Part shown: one piece after another, positions 28,138 to 39,460 of the stretch
Layout of the letters: the number at the start of each line of letters is the position of its first letter
How positions within the stretch are numbered: position 1 is the stretch's first letter
Source: Fratercula arctica
Lineage: Eukaryota > Chordata > Aves > Charadriiformes > Alcidae
Direction: 5' to 3'
Assembly: GCA_947846985.1 (NCBI GenBank)
Contig: CANTUZ010000011.1
Coordinates: 31,677,589-31,741,588, forward strand
DNA length: 64,000 nucleotides
The notes under the pieces: generated by a model
Databases searched by the model: none
What the model was told of the DNA's origin: nothing
Seen by the model: the letters and a program-made list of their open reading frames with translations, nothing else
Position numbers and translations under genes: made by a program

Positions 28138-30599
28138 ATTCCAAGGCGTTGTTTTTTTCCCAAATCGCACAGATTTTTAAGAAAAGTAAAATTAAGTCCA
28201 CCCCTGCTTGTTACTGGTTTACTAGGCTGCTGATTCCTAGTATTTATCCAAGCAGTTAAGATTGTTGAATTGATTTAATATTCTTACCCTATAATTTTAC
28301 ACTCAGACCACATCCTGCTGTGAAATAGCGAGTGCTAATGATAGCCCAAATGCTGCTGTGGGACTCAGGACAGCACAGGGCCCTTCAATACCTATATTTT
28401 ATGGTTACAAGGAGAGAGAAAAAATATAATTTATCTGGTCGCTGTGGTTAATTCGCAGTTTCACAGTAGAGGTATACTGTTCCCTCCGGGTACATCTACT
28501 TGTATTATAGGATATTTCATTGACAGTTTGTCCGAGACATTCCTCTAGCTCCGAACCTACCAATTTATGAGAGCGAATCGACTCCAGAGATACCTGTACA
28601 CACTTTCACACATACTCTTACCTACTAAGAATATTATAGAACAGATATAAACTAGCAACAGATCAAGCAACAAGTTAATAAATTGTTTCTTCAAGCCGAG
28701 AAGGGGAACAGAAAAAGAATGCATCCATCTTCTTAAGAAATAGTCTTTTTTTTTTTTAAAGTAATTTAATTTCACAAAAAGCATTTGTGAAATTTGTTTC
28801 TCTTTTAAAATACCTATCATAGCTTTAAAAGCCAGAGTTCAAGAATTTTAAATCTGTATAAAAGTTTCCTGTAGAATAGCTTACAAAAGACCCAAGAGAT
28901 GAGTAGGAGAAGCCAGTGGTGCCTGACATCCTCTGCCGCTGTGCTCATCAGAAACCCCATACTCCTCACGGCATACTATTTCTCAGCACCTGCAAACCAG
29001 TTCTTAATGGAGCTTGACTAAAACGTTTGAATATTTAAAAAATATTCATCAAAAATTACGCCTTGTAAACTACTGCCTTTAATCCAGTTACTGCACAGAT
29101 AAAATCTTGCTCTTTTTTCAAGACCCCGCCATTACAGCACACTGGGGAAAGCATTTCCAGAAAAAAAATGCCTGCAATTAATCCATTTAATTAGTTCCAC
29201 AGAAACAAAACACAAAGATCAATTGCAGCTGTGCCACAAATCCTTCCTTGCCTGCCCTCGTCTGCCCTCACCTGCTGCCCTTCGCGCTCTCTGCAGAAGA
29301 AGGTATTTCTGGAAATGTTGGGGAAATGTTGTTACACCTCTAACAAAGCGGTGAGGAGTGTGTCAACAGCAGTTTTCCAACTTGCTGCCAAGACTTTTGC
29401 ATAAACTTCATCCCCTTTAGGGATGGCCTGTGTGGGCCTCTGGGCAAAGCATAGCCTGAATGTCTCAGCTCTTATGGGACACATCATATAGCAAATTAAA
29501 AATAAAAAAAAGTAACTTTTCTTGTGTGGGAGTTTTCAAGGTCACCAACATGGTATTTTGAATTCTAGTCTTCCACAACTGAAACACTTATTCTCCTGTT
29601 GTTTGACTTACGATTGCATGCTTGACATTATCTTTTAAAATAAAGGTGATGCAGATCTGGGCTCCCACTGAGCTCAATGGCCACATCCATAAAAGCGCCT
29701 GCAGAAAAGATGTTCACACAACTGACCCACATGGTAGTCACCTCCTAGGAGCCGAGGACCAGTTTCAGAGTGAGAGTTCTCATTTAAAGGTACTGTTAAA
29801 ACTAATCACAATCCAGCATGCACTAGGACTGGCGGCCCTGGGATGAGGGGTTTCACAGCTTTGAAATCTTGGTTCTTTGAGCAATCGCCATTCCCCGTCT
29901 CCTTTGCAAGGAAATACTTTCGTATAACAGTCTCTGCACGAATGTTTAGATTTGGTCACCCTGGGCACTTGCTCACAGGTTCTTTGCCCTGGGCACCAGG
30001 GGTGGCCTCACATGGCAGTCACTGCAGGTGACGGGGCAGCATTGACATGTGCAGTACGGATGGTCCCTTAGATAACACGCAACAGGCGCAACGAACCGCA
30101 GCGATACCAGCCCCTTCTCCTCTGTTTTGTTTTTAAACTTCAGATCATTGTTCTACTTGTAACTCTTCCCCTACTTTTAGGCTCCCTGCTGCAGGAGAAC
30201 AGATGGAACAAAACTCCAAACAGATTTTTTTCCACCAACCTGTGGGTCTCCTGACACAGTTGTCCTCTGCAAGCTGCCTTTGCAGTTTCTTTCCTGCCCA
30301 TTTCTATCTTCCTTTCACTCTCTCTCCAAAGCTAGAGCCCTCCCTCTCTCCTCCCCCCAATTCTTAGATGTGCTCTTTTATCGGCTTCACGTTATTCACT
30401 TTAAACGCGATGCATTTAAACTGTGTCTTCCAATGCTTTTTCAGGCTTCTAGTCTGCGATTTACAGGACAATTTATCACACTACACCATCCCTCCTCTTT
30501 TCTCATGCTTGCACGTGTACTTTAAAGCTCGCACCGCAGAGCTGTGGAGAACCCGCCTTGAAGCTCCCGTGCAGGATCGATGACTCCTGCAGTGCTCCT

Positions 30600-30850
30600 G
30601 ACGTATGGCTGCTTAACCTTGTTTTGGAGCCTAGAAATGATGGAAATGATGGAAATTATGCTTTCTTGTCTTTCCTATCATGAAGCTTTTTCTAATGTCA
30701 AACCTGATTTCTCTCTTGCTGCCATTTAAGCCAAAGACTCCTCGTCCTCAGAGCGCAGAAGATCACGTATTCCTTGCAGACCCCTTTCCCGTACTAGAGC
30801 ACTTGCTTCAGCCCTGCCTGCCCATCTGGTCTAACCAGCTTCCTCCTAGA
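30600..30850 (+). repeat. CR1-type LINE fragment, decayed
   Basis: The stretch AGCTTTTTCTAATGTCAAAC, then CTGATTTCTCTCTTGCTGCC and ATTTAAGCC, resembles the 3' region of CR1-family LINEs, where a 'TTTTTCCTAATGT..AACCTAAA..TTGCTGCAATTTAAGCC' pattern is typical. A small tandem (GAAATGATG units, 30633-30656) is inside it. No open frame of reverse transcriptase is left. CR1 is the dominant LINE of birds and reptiles. Confidence 0.55.
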
Positions 30851-31124
30851 AAAGGTATATCACACAAGAACATCCATAGTCCTCTCTTATTTACACCTGG
30901 AGATACACCAGCCTGCTATAAATCTGGATTTGCTTTTCATTTACAGGATAGTTGAGGGGAGAACATTGCTTCATGAAATTCAGACGAAGGTGGGACATGC
31001 GTGTCACAGGAAAAAGCTGGCTTCAAATACCTGGCATGAAGTAACTTTTTATTGCAATTGCATACTCTCAAGAACCCATTTAAGGTTCTTCAGTCCTGTG
31101 GACTCAAACTTACAATGGCAAGGT

Positions 31125-31205
31125 CTGATTTAGCTGATACCAGTTATTCAGGAGTCACTCTGTTAACATTAATGGGACTGCACAGGTTTAAACCTGAAGC
31201 AAGAT
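31125..31205. repeat. Decayed sauropsid repeat motif
   Basis: The sequence CAGGAGTCACTCTGTTAACA followed by TTAATGGGACTGCACAGGTT resembles a very common reptile/bird repeat motif with the form 'CAGGAGTAACTCCATTGAAGTCAATGGAGTTACACAGGTGTAAA', associated with CR1-type elements. Family assignment is from memory. Confidence 0.4.
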
Positions 31206-31804
31206 GTAGACTGTGCTATTTCCTTAAAACGAGACATTCCTGGGTCAAAATGTGCTTACTGATTTTTTTATGTTGCTCCTGAGGCTGTATAACAAGGATT
31301 AAAAGTACTATTTTCTGAGCTTTGTAGATATCCTGATAGTTCTGGAAATCACCACTGATCTGCATTTAAGCTTGGCAAATCCCTCTCCCATTTCTTTCCT
31401 TTCTCAAGACAAAAACTGTTGGTTTGTAAGGCGGCAGCTCACTACTAGCCTCACCAGCGAGGCAATGGAAATCTTGCAGAATTCTGGTTTGCAAGAAAAA
31501 GTAGAACTAGTGTTAATTAAAGAAAAGTAACAGGCATATAATGAGAGAACATGCCCCTTTCCACAGTCTAGCTCTTAACAGATCATCCAGCATGCTTAAA
31601 AAGCAACTTTCCATCTGCAAATCTGTCTCTCTCTCTTTTTTTGTCTAATGAGCATGAGTTAGTCTGTTCAAAAGCCCAAATGGGCATCTCAGGGCCAATT
31701 CAGCAGCAGGGGGTCCGTTACTATAACAACTGACAACTCCTGTGATTTCTGAAAGGCCCTAAAGTAGCCATTTGCGAAATGGTTATTGAGCAAGAAGTTG
31801 GGGA

Positions 31805-32055
31805 GGAATGGCTGTGCCGGGGTGCAGGTCCCAGCCTCCCCTGCGCACAGCTGCGCTCGCCTACCTCAGCCCTTCCCGCACGGAGAAAAACCCCGTGTCC
31901 CACCACCCTTGCAAACAGCCGGGTGGGATTCAGCCCCCTGCAAGAGGAGAAGAGAGGAGGCGAGGACAGGAGGAACAGCGGCGGCATGCTACGCTTCGGC
32001 GTTAGCAGACCTCCTTGTGGGCTCTCCCCGCCTCGCCCCAGGCTGCACGCTGCCG
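31805..32055. promoter_or_regulatory. CpG-rich patch inside the 27-kb intron (candidate CpG island)
   Basis: By eye this about 250-base stretch has roughly 18 CpG dinucleotides and over 60% G+C, standing out from the AT-rich intron. CpG-containing sequence resumes at about 32160-32245. It could be an unmethylated island marking an alternative promoter or enhancer, or merely a GC-rich local patch. No TATA box or convincing first exon was recognised. The overlapping open frames on both strands (up to about 136 codons) are expected in GC-rich DNA and resemble no known protein. Confidence 0.4.
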
Positions 32056-33664
32056 GATGAAAGAGCAGAGATGCTGTCAGAGAAGTTTTCATATTGATTT
32101 TCCTCGTAATGGAAGAATGACGAGTGCTCAAAGGATAGCGAGAGCTAGAACAAGTAACCGGCAGCTGCCCTATGCTTCAGGCTTGAAAGCAAACTGCCTG
32201 CCGTCGGCACAAAGGACGGGCTTGGTTCCCCGCGCGGGAGAAGAGGGAGCTGATCACAGGCCTGCTCCCCTTTAATGAAAACAAGCAGCGCTTTGAGATA
32301 CAGCACACAAAAGGGCCCAACATTTCAGTACTTCTACCTCCGGCACTGGCAAAATCAAATACAACCCGGATCTTCTGCAATAAAAGCTGAAGTGCTTTTC
32401 CTGCATTGCCTGGGTTGAGGCAGGGAAATCAGCGGGCTCCAAATCAGGCTGGGCTGCATCCCACTTGCCAGGCAAGGATCTGCCTTATCTTCATCCCTCT
32501 GAGGCTGTCATTAGACGAGACTAGATGTAGCCATTCCCAGAGGAAAATGAAGGCAGGGCCTGTTCAGCGTGAGCGGGGCACATCTGGCCACTAAAAAGGT
32601 AATGGAAGCTGCAAGAGGTTTCAGGCACAGACTCACCTTTTCTCCCTGTGGCGTTGCCTGTCTCCCAGTTTAGGAAATCTCTTGCCCTTGTCGGCTAATT
32701 CTCCTCACCGCCTGTGATGACATGGGTTGTGCCCTGGGGCACTGCCGTCCCCAAGCGCCCGGAGGTGGTCCTCAGGCATCACTGGGGGCAGTGTCAGCAT
32801 GAGCGTCCTCATCCCTCCTGCTCATTCCTGCCTCGTGCTGGTCCCCCAGTTATGCTGGTACAACTGGTTACTGCATGAACCAGATTGGGAGCTAATCTGG
32901 CTGAAATCAGGACATGAAAACCCCTCTCTTTTTTTTTTTTTAAACATGGATTATTTCTCAATCCAGCCCTTCGCATGGTTGTACAAACATTTGCATTGGT
33001 ATCACGAGGGCAGAACAAGGGCAGGAACAGAGGAGGCTGCTTGAACTGCTGCTGCTGAAATAAATACTCATACAACTGTACCCGAGGCATTCTTAAAATC
33101 AAGACACAGGCTCTGAGGAAGCGTTACCACCTAGCATCCTCCACGAGTGAGAAAATGAGCAGAATCACGGATATTTTAGAGTAAGCTGAAAGCAGCTTTT
33201 ATCATTGTAAGCAAGCAATTTTACAATGGTCTGTAAATTTGCAATGTTCCTTTTTCAATCAGTACAGTAGATGAACAACACATTGTGTACTCATAAAATA
33301 AAACCTAGAGATAGGTTCAAATAACAATTTCAGCACTTTTTACAACCTGCTACAGGCAGAAGTTCTTCTTTTTTTTCCCCAGTGAAGTTTTAACACTGTC
33401 TTAGCTATGGAGCAGTGCAAGTTCCCCAGAATTCAACACCAAAAGGCAGTTTTCCAAGGCACGGTTAGTAGATATGGTAATCGCAACAGTCCTTGGTCTT
33501 ACGTTGCAGCTTGCATTTCTGTATTACAAACTGATTTACAAATACGGCCGACCAACCTTCTTCAGTGCTATTTTACCAGTGATGGAACTCAGATGCTGAC
33601 ATATTGAACATCTGAGCTTGCTCCCAGTGAGGTCTTTGCCACAGAGTTCAACGACAATCCTGTC

Positions 33665-33765
33665 AAACCGTAAGTGACTTGGCCCCGGGTCACACAGAAA
33701 ATCAACGACAGAGTCAGAGAAAGAACCCACATCTCCCGGTGCTCAGTGCGATTTCTTCTGCACAG
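33665..33765 (-). repeat. MIR-like SINE relic
   Basis: The plus strand reads AAGTGACTTGGCCCCGGGTC, then ACACAG, later GAACCCACATCTCCCGGTGC. This is the reverse complement of the conserved core of MIR-type tRNA-derived SINEs (the segment with the 'tracking' box and the tRNA-related part). It is decayed and has no intact ends. The assignment comes from remembered consensus, not a database search. Confidence 0.6.
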
Positions 33766-36240
33766 AAAGGCAGTGCCAGAGAAGTACAAGGCTCTACCAC
33801 AGGACCCGTCCCAAGGATTCTGTTCAATTCAACAGGATGCGTAACAAAAACCTAAGAAAACTCTTACTGTCTACTAAATTCTATAGGGTTTTGCCTAAGG
33901 AAAATTAAAGGCATCTTTTTCCCAAGCTGTCTCATATACACACACGACTATAAACAAGCAATGCAAGCTTGCTTGCTCTTTGAAAGGCAGCAGCTGTGTT
34001 GTTCCAAAAATCCCTCCTGAACATAAACATATTAGCACTGTATAAACAGCTTGATTTAATAAGAAATGCAGTACAATATTCCCGCTTTGTCTTTGGGATC
34101 ACTGTGTTGATGGCGGCAATAATTCAGAGGTGAATTATGATATCTGCTGAAAAGAAAGAAAAAGAAAACTCTCCATCTATAGTTATGAATTAATTTTTTC
34201 CTCTTAGCTGAAAATGAGAAATGGCTATAATTTAGTTCCCATTTAAAAGTTGCTGTTGGCTAAACTCTAAAATCTTAATTGCTTCTTAATATTCTCTGCT
34301 TATTTTTGCCTTTGAAATCACCGTCTATAGCACTGTAGTGTTTAGACCAAAAATCAGAATGGAAAACAACCAGCAGAAGGTCACCAGTCACTCCTAAAAT
34401 ATGTTTTGTTTTTTTTTTTCTAAAATGCCAGAAGTTAATGTGTATCAAAGTATTTTAGTTGATTTCCCAACTTTAGTCACCCTCCTGCACCTCTGCGAAA
34501 AAGAAAGTGGCACTGACCCTGGATTTCCCTTAAAGCGTCAATACTCAGGATTGACTCAATCTGCAACAGCGGATAGTGGAAGTGCTAGAAAAGACAGGTT
34601 TCAAGCCATATTATGGCTCAGCATGCTGTAGGATCCTGCCTTCTTGCAAAAAAACTGAAGTCACACTCAATCCCTAAATAGTTTGGAGGTCACTACCAAA
34701 CACACTCTGCAATTCTCAGAGCTCGTCGAAAAGGCTGTGAGAACAACAGTGGCAAAGACTGCAGACAATCCAAGTCAAATTTTAAACTGACCTTGAAGAA
34801 GTGCAGAAGGATCTCATGATACTGAGTCTGGGTATAAAATCACAGACGCAAAACAAATGCCCAGAAATGCAAAAATAACATGCTTGGGAAACTGCACCTT
34901 ACAATACACACATTTTAACAGGCTCTTCTAGATGAGTAGTGCTCCAGCGGAAGATCCTAAAATCCCAGTGAATACTTCTCAGAAATACTCAGGGGTTTTC
35001 CCTATAGCACACAGGAACCAGTACGAAAGGAATGAAAGCAGAATAAGAAATACCACTGTGCCACTGCGGAAGCAAATGGTGAATGTTGAGTAAAACGAGG
35101 ATCTGGTCTCCTCACCTTTTCTGTCTGGTAAGACTCAAATTCTTGACTCAATGCTAAAAGAAATCAGTTTCAAGCACTAGAGGTCCTGGGAGCAACAGTC
35201 CCCTTCAGCGTGCTCATGACAGCTCAAGGATCAGCCAGGTCATCTTTTCCTCAAGAGGAATCAAAGATGCACAGAAGGAAACTTAAATTACAGCCATCAT
35301 TGTCCCTCCTGCCCAGGAAGCCCAACTGCCAACCAGCCCCCGCAAACTTTGTGACTCCTGGTCATCCCACGATGGTGCTTTCCTCATTGTTCTGGGATAA
35401 GAGGCAGCGCAATTTTTGCTGCTTCATTATGCTGACCCAGTTTATTTTCCACTCTACCAACTTAAAATCACATAGCCCTCTTTGCACAGCAGCGCCATTA
35501 AAAGTCCTGAATTCAGGAAACTTTAGCAGAAGGGTAATTCAGAGCTGCTGCTTGCCTGCAAGTTCCCATCCCTTTTCATTACTGAGATGGCCATCACGCT
35601 CAAAAAAAGGAAGTGACCCTTTCTCTTCAACATCAATCATATTCTTTGGCCATTTGTCCAGGATCCACATAGAAAAGGAACTGAGAACAGCAAATTACCT
35701 CTGCAAATAAGGGAGTCTCATTCAGAAATTGCACAGATCATTTCCAAATATATTCAATTACAAGAAGTCTCTAATGAACACAGCATGGAAGCTCAACAGA
35801 TAAAGAATGGAAAAGCTTCATCAAACAGTGACTGCTTCCTATCACTCTCCTTTTCAAGTAAAGGGAACAGAAAATGAAGCTTCCCTACAACAAGACATCA
35901 GCACAAAACTTATTTCGTTGCTGTATCACAGAATGAGTTACAAAGGATCCAAACAAAGATAAACGCTTTGCCAACCCTTCACAGGCAATCTCCCCAACTC
36001 CTTGTTTTGGTCCCCGGATAACAGGGCATCGATGCAATGCAAACAAGCAGAAGGCTTCGCTCTGCTTCATTGTTCTACTTATGTCACCTCTGGTCTCAAA
36101 TCATCTAATCCCACAGATGCTCAAAAACACAAAAGTGAAAATATCATTTGTTTTACCCTCAAAATGTATTGCCAAAGGGTAACCATGTCTCTTCTGCATT
36201 TTCTAGTTCTCTGAGTTTTGTTTTGTAATGCTTTTTCTCA

Positions 36241-36600
36241 CACCAAAACAAAGAACTGCTGTGCAAGAAAAGACCCCTTGGTCCAACACGGCTGTCCCCT
36301 TGAGGGTTATCCTTTCATAACAAGTGTTTCTCTGCTGTGCACTTCAATACCATGTTTCCCTTACTGAAAAATCTGTCTCAAACTCGTTTTCATGCCATTT
36401 GCTTTGATGGTGTTATTTAGCAAATTATTCCATATGTTGCCCATTACATTTTCAGCTAAGTATTTCTTCCTGAAAATCCGGATCACTCTTCCTTTCAAAT
36501 TTGTAAATTAGACTCTGTAGTGCTTGAGGATCCGTTTTTTCCTTACTTTAAAACACTCACAGAGATAAACATTTTATTTGTCCTAAGGAAAGGTAATCAC
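36241..36600 (+). repeat. Possible old LINE (CR1/L3-like) fragment
   Basis: The stretch has the pattern AGCAAATTATTCCATATGTT, then AGCTAAGTATTTCTTCCTGA, then TTTGTAAATTAGACTC. This is reminiscent of the 3' part of ancient CR1/L3-type LINEs. The similarity is patchy, and the element, if real, is very old. Confidence 0.35.
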
Positions 36601-38319
36601 ACTGAAAAGGGCACAAAAAATGCTGTGTTGCCACTTCAGTGACACGGTCTGCACAATGTGAAATGCTACTGTGGACTACTTCTGTTCTAGTTGCTTGTTG
36701 TTTTATCCTAAAACACACGTTGACATTTTTATGCACTCTCAGTATTTATTAAAAAATCCTCAGAACTCTGAAGGCAGACACAGGAGATTATTTTGAAGCT
36801 AGTACACCTGTGCTCTCAAGTTTGTTCATTGTTCCTCAATTTGTTGCTTAGCATTTTTCAAAAACTTTTGACTGCTACATGACATACTTCCCATGTCTAT
36901 ATTAATTTTTAATCTCCACCCTTTTAAAAATATCAATTATACACAAAAAATTGATCCACTGCTGTCAAGGGTATTAATGACAACGCTCATAATGTTACCA
37001 AAGCCACCGAGGAATGTTAACTACTCGTGCATATTATGGAGAGCAGATAAGAAACAATTGCTGTCCATATGCAGAATAGCAAACATTACTGGAAAAGTCA
37101 TTTAGTTTCAGTTAAAGTCTTTGTTCATGTACATTCCTTGATTTATGTGCATGTTTGTTATTACGAAGCAAATAAAAATTTTATGAGGTGGATGGTTAGG
37201 AATTTTGAAGCTAAAAAGTATTTAACTTTAATTAACGTATCTTAATTTTAGACTTGAGTAATATTATGATCTATAATAAAAGCCAGTATTTATCAAAAAT
37301 GAGTCCCTAACTATTGGTCACTAAGCCAGCACTTTTCAACTTTAATATCTTCACAGGGACGGTATTGTTACTCTTTGAGTGAATTAAATACTAATCTTGC
37401 AATTATTTCTCTCAATCCATTAGTGAAATTGCAGGAAATGGAAATGTTTTCCAAACAAACAGTGAGAGGCACCAACATTCTTCTTGATAATAGCTGTTAG
37501 CATTTTATTTCAAAACCTTTCCTCATTAGAAGAGCATTTTGTATCAACGCAAGAGAACTATTACTAACCGCCCATTACAGTGCTTCAGGATATACCATAT
37601 CCTTCAAGGGCTTGCCTGGTGTGAATGGGATCAAGTTTAGTCCAAGAATGAAGAAAATATACATTGAAGGAAAGGACACTACAATGCGATCTTCAGAACC
37701 TGTCCAATTTCAGTTTTTGTGCACATATCATGGCAATTTTATTGACGTTAATTAATTGCAAATGTTAATAGAAATTATTTTCACGAGACTATTGTCATCT
37801 ATTTATTAATATTGTTTCAAATGTTCCCAGCCTCAACAATTTGGCCAATTAATTGTCAGCGAAATGAGTGTACTGAAAAACAGCTTGGTAATTTTTTAAT
37901 TGATTCTGCAAATATAATGATCAATGGACTGCTATTTCTCATCAAAGCTACTTTTCCATGTCCCACCTAATCAGATTTTGAAATAATTCCTAAATACCTT
38001 CTACAAGGCTAATCCCTGGGTAATTTTCACTACCAGACAAATGCGGTGTCTCTGGGTTCTTATTCTGGCACAAGAACCTGCTGCAGGTTTTAATCTACTC
38101 TAAATCAAATGGAGATGAATTTGTTGATGCTAATCCTACTCTCTACTACTGAACCAATGCCCTTTGGTGTAAAGGACAGTATCTCTTTGTCAGAGGCAAT
38201 CTTTACTTTCAAGACCTTGCAGGTTGCACTTCTGACCACTTCACCCATGCTAAAGAACTCCTACTCAGAGCTTTGCTACGTAATGTGGAAAAAGCTTATT
38301 CCCCTTTCTTAAAGTACAG

Positions 38320-38412
38320 TAGAGGAAGAAAAGAACTGCTTAAGATCACGCAGGAGGTCTGTGGCAAAGCCACCCATGGAACCAAGTCCAGTCTCACTGG
38401 ACTTTTCTCCCA
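38320..38412 (-). repeat. MIR-like SINE relic near the transmembrane exon
   Basis: The plus strand carries CTTAAGATCACGCAGGAGGT, then CTGTGGCAAAGCC and GGAACCAAGTCCAGTCTC. This is the reverse complement of the MIR core, in the form commonly seen in reptile and bird genomes. It lies about 320 bases downstream (in transcript terms) of the donor of the transmembrane exon, in the intron. Confidence 0.6.
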
Positions 38413-38735
38413 TGACCACCCTTCCTGAAGGCCAAGAAAAAGATATTTTTTTATAGCTATATTAGAGGGACTAATTGTGAAAATACTTATTGGCATTACA
38501 GCTGGCTCTACCATTGCTAGAGCTCTACCAAGCTCATTTTCATGACACAAAAATCAATATTTAAGACAGCTTAATAGTTAACCAACAGAGCTGTTCTAGC
38601 ATCCAGAGAGTTATCTGATGCCATCTATCACCATAACATCTAATAAAATAAAAAATACAGAACCATATTAAAAAACACCACCTGAAATGCATTTTAAATG
38701 ATAATCAGGTTCCAATCAAAGGGAAACAGGCTCAC

Positions 38736-38868
38736 CTCCAGTAGACAAGCACAGCAATGAGAAGAATGAGGCACACGAAGGTCAGTGCTGAGACCACAAT
38801 GAGCGGGATGATCCATTCCATTTTGCCAGGAGAAGGTCTCGTGGCCATGCTGGAGCTGTTCTTGTCAG
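38736..38868 (-). CDS. PTPRG: PTPRG exon: transmembrane segment
   Basis: This 133-base exon encodes the membrane anchor. The acceptor is GTTTGACACACAG|CT, with CT completing an alanine codon from the stalk exon; the donor is TGGAG|GTGAGC. The peptide starts [18 protein letters not shown], with an NSS sequon just outside the membrane. About 25 hydrophobic residues follow ([18 protein letters not shown], then IAVLVYW; bases 38812-38738), and the exon stops two bases into an Arg codon. That arginine starts the positively charged cytoplasmic border expected of a type I membrane protein. Entry is phase 1 and exit phase 2. The proline near the start of the helix and the cysteine in its middle are both visible in the peptide. 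Confidence 0.97.
38738..38812 (-). other. PTPRG: Transmembrane helix of PTPRG
   Basis: About 25 consecutive mainly hydrophobic residues start after MEW and end at VLVYW, directly followed by a split Arg codon and Lys in the next exon. This is the single type I membrane span. The outer side is Ser/Pro-rich with a glycosylation sequon and the inner side is basic, which fixes the orientation. Confidence 0.93.
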
Positions 38869-39433
38869 CTGTGTGTCAAACACATAACAAAAACAATCAC
38901 TAAATGGAAAGAGAATTACTGTATGGAAAAATATGTAAGCAAAACAAATAGCTTGTCCATTTTACATGGTATGAGTAAACAGAGCAAAGATCTTCTAACT
39001 GCAGGGTGGGACTCCATTTGTCTTTAGTCTGAGACATGAGAGCACAGAAGTATGGTGTTTATTGCCACATATGGCTTGGATTTTACTACTGCCTGTAATT
39101 ACAGTCTCATAGACAATTTTAGGTCTCTATCGTGCAAGCACCTATTATCAGATGTGGAGTACCCCACTGAGTCATTTCATCACGGTAACAAAGTAAATGC
39201 TTTGCTCGGTCATCAGTGTTTGCAGATAAATGCACTCTATTTCTCAACACTACAGGACAGCCCTGTTTGCAAAGCTCAGTGTAATACTTTGCTTCAGAAA
39301 TAAATTTCTTGGTAACTATCTTAAAATAAAAAATCCTCAACATGTTGGGTGTCATGTCACATCATTTGCAGAATTGTCACAATCTGGTGAGTTACTGCAT
39401 ACGAAAGCACTTTTTAGCATATGGATTGTCAAG

Positions 39434-39460
39434 ATGGATGGATGAATGAATGGATAGGAT
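39434..39460. repeat. Short GGAT/GAAT tandem repeat
   Basis: The stretch ATGGATGGATGAATGAATGG followed by ATAGGAT is an imperfect four-base tandem repeat of about six units. Confidence 0.8.

Larger units (their letters stand above)
11657..38735 (-). other. PTPRG: PTPRG intron between juxtamembrane and transmembrane exons (27 kb)
   Basis: A 27,079-base intron bounded by GTGAGC at the transmembrane exon and TTTAACAG at the juxtamembrane exon. No protein-coding exon was recognised inside it. It contains a CpG-rich patch (about 31805-32055), CR1-like and MIR-like relics, several short direct and inverted repeats, an 18-base T run, and AT-rich blocks rich in TAAT or octamer motifs. A large intron next to the membrane exon is a common place for regulatory elements in long receptor genes, but no function can be shown from sequence alone. 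Confidence 0.85.

Noticed and set aside
31721..32131. Open frames of about 90-136 codons on both strands near 31.8-32.1 kb
   Set aside because: They coincide with the CpG-rich patch, where stops are rare. Translations are Arg/Pro-rich, typical of GC-rich noncoding DNA.
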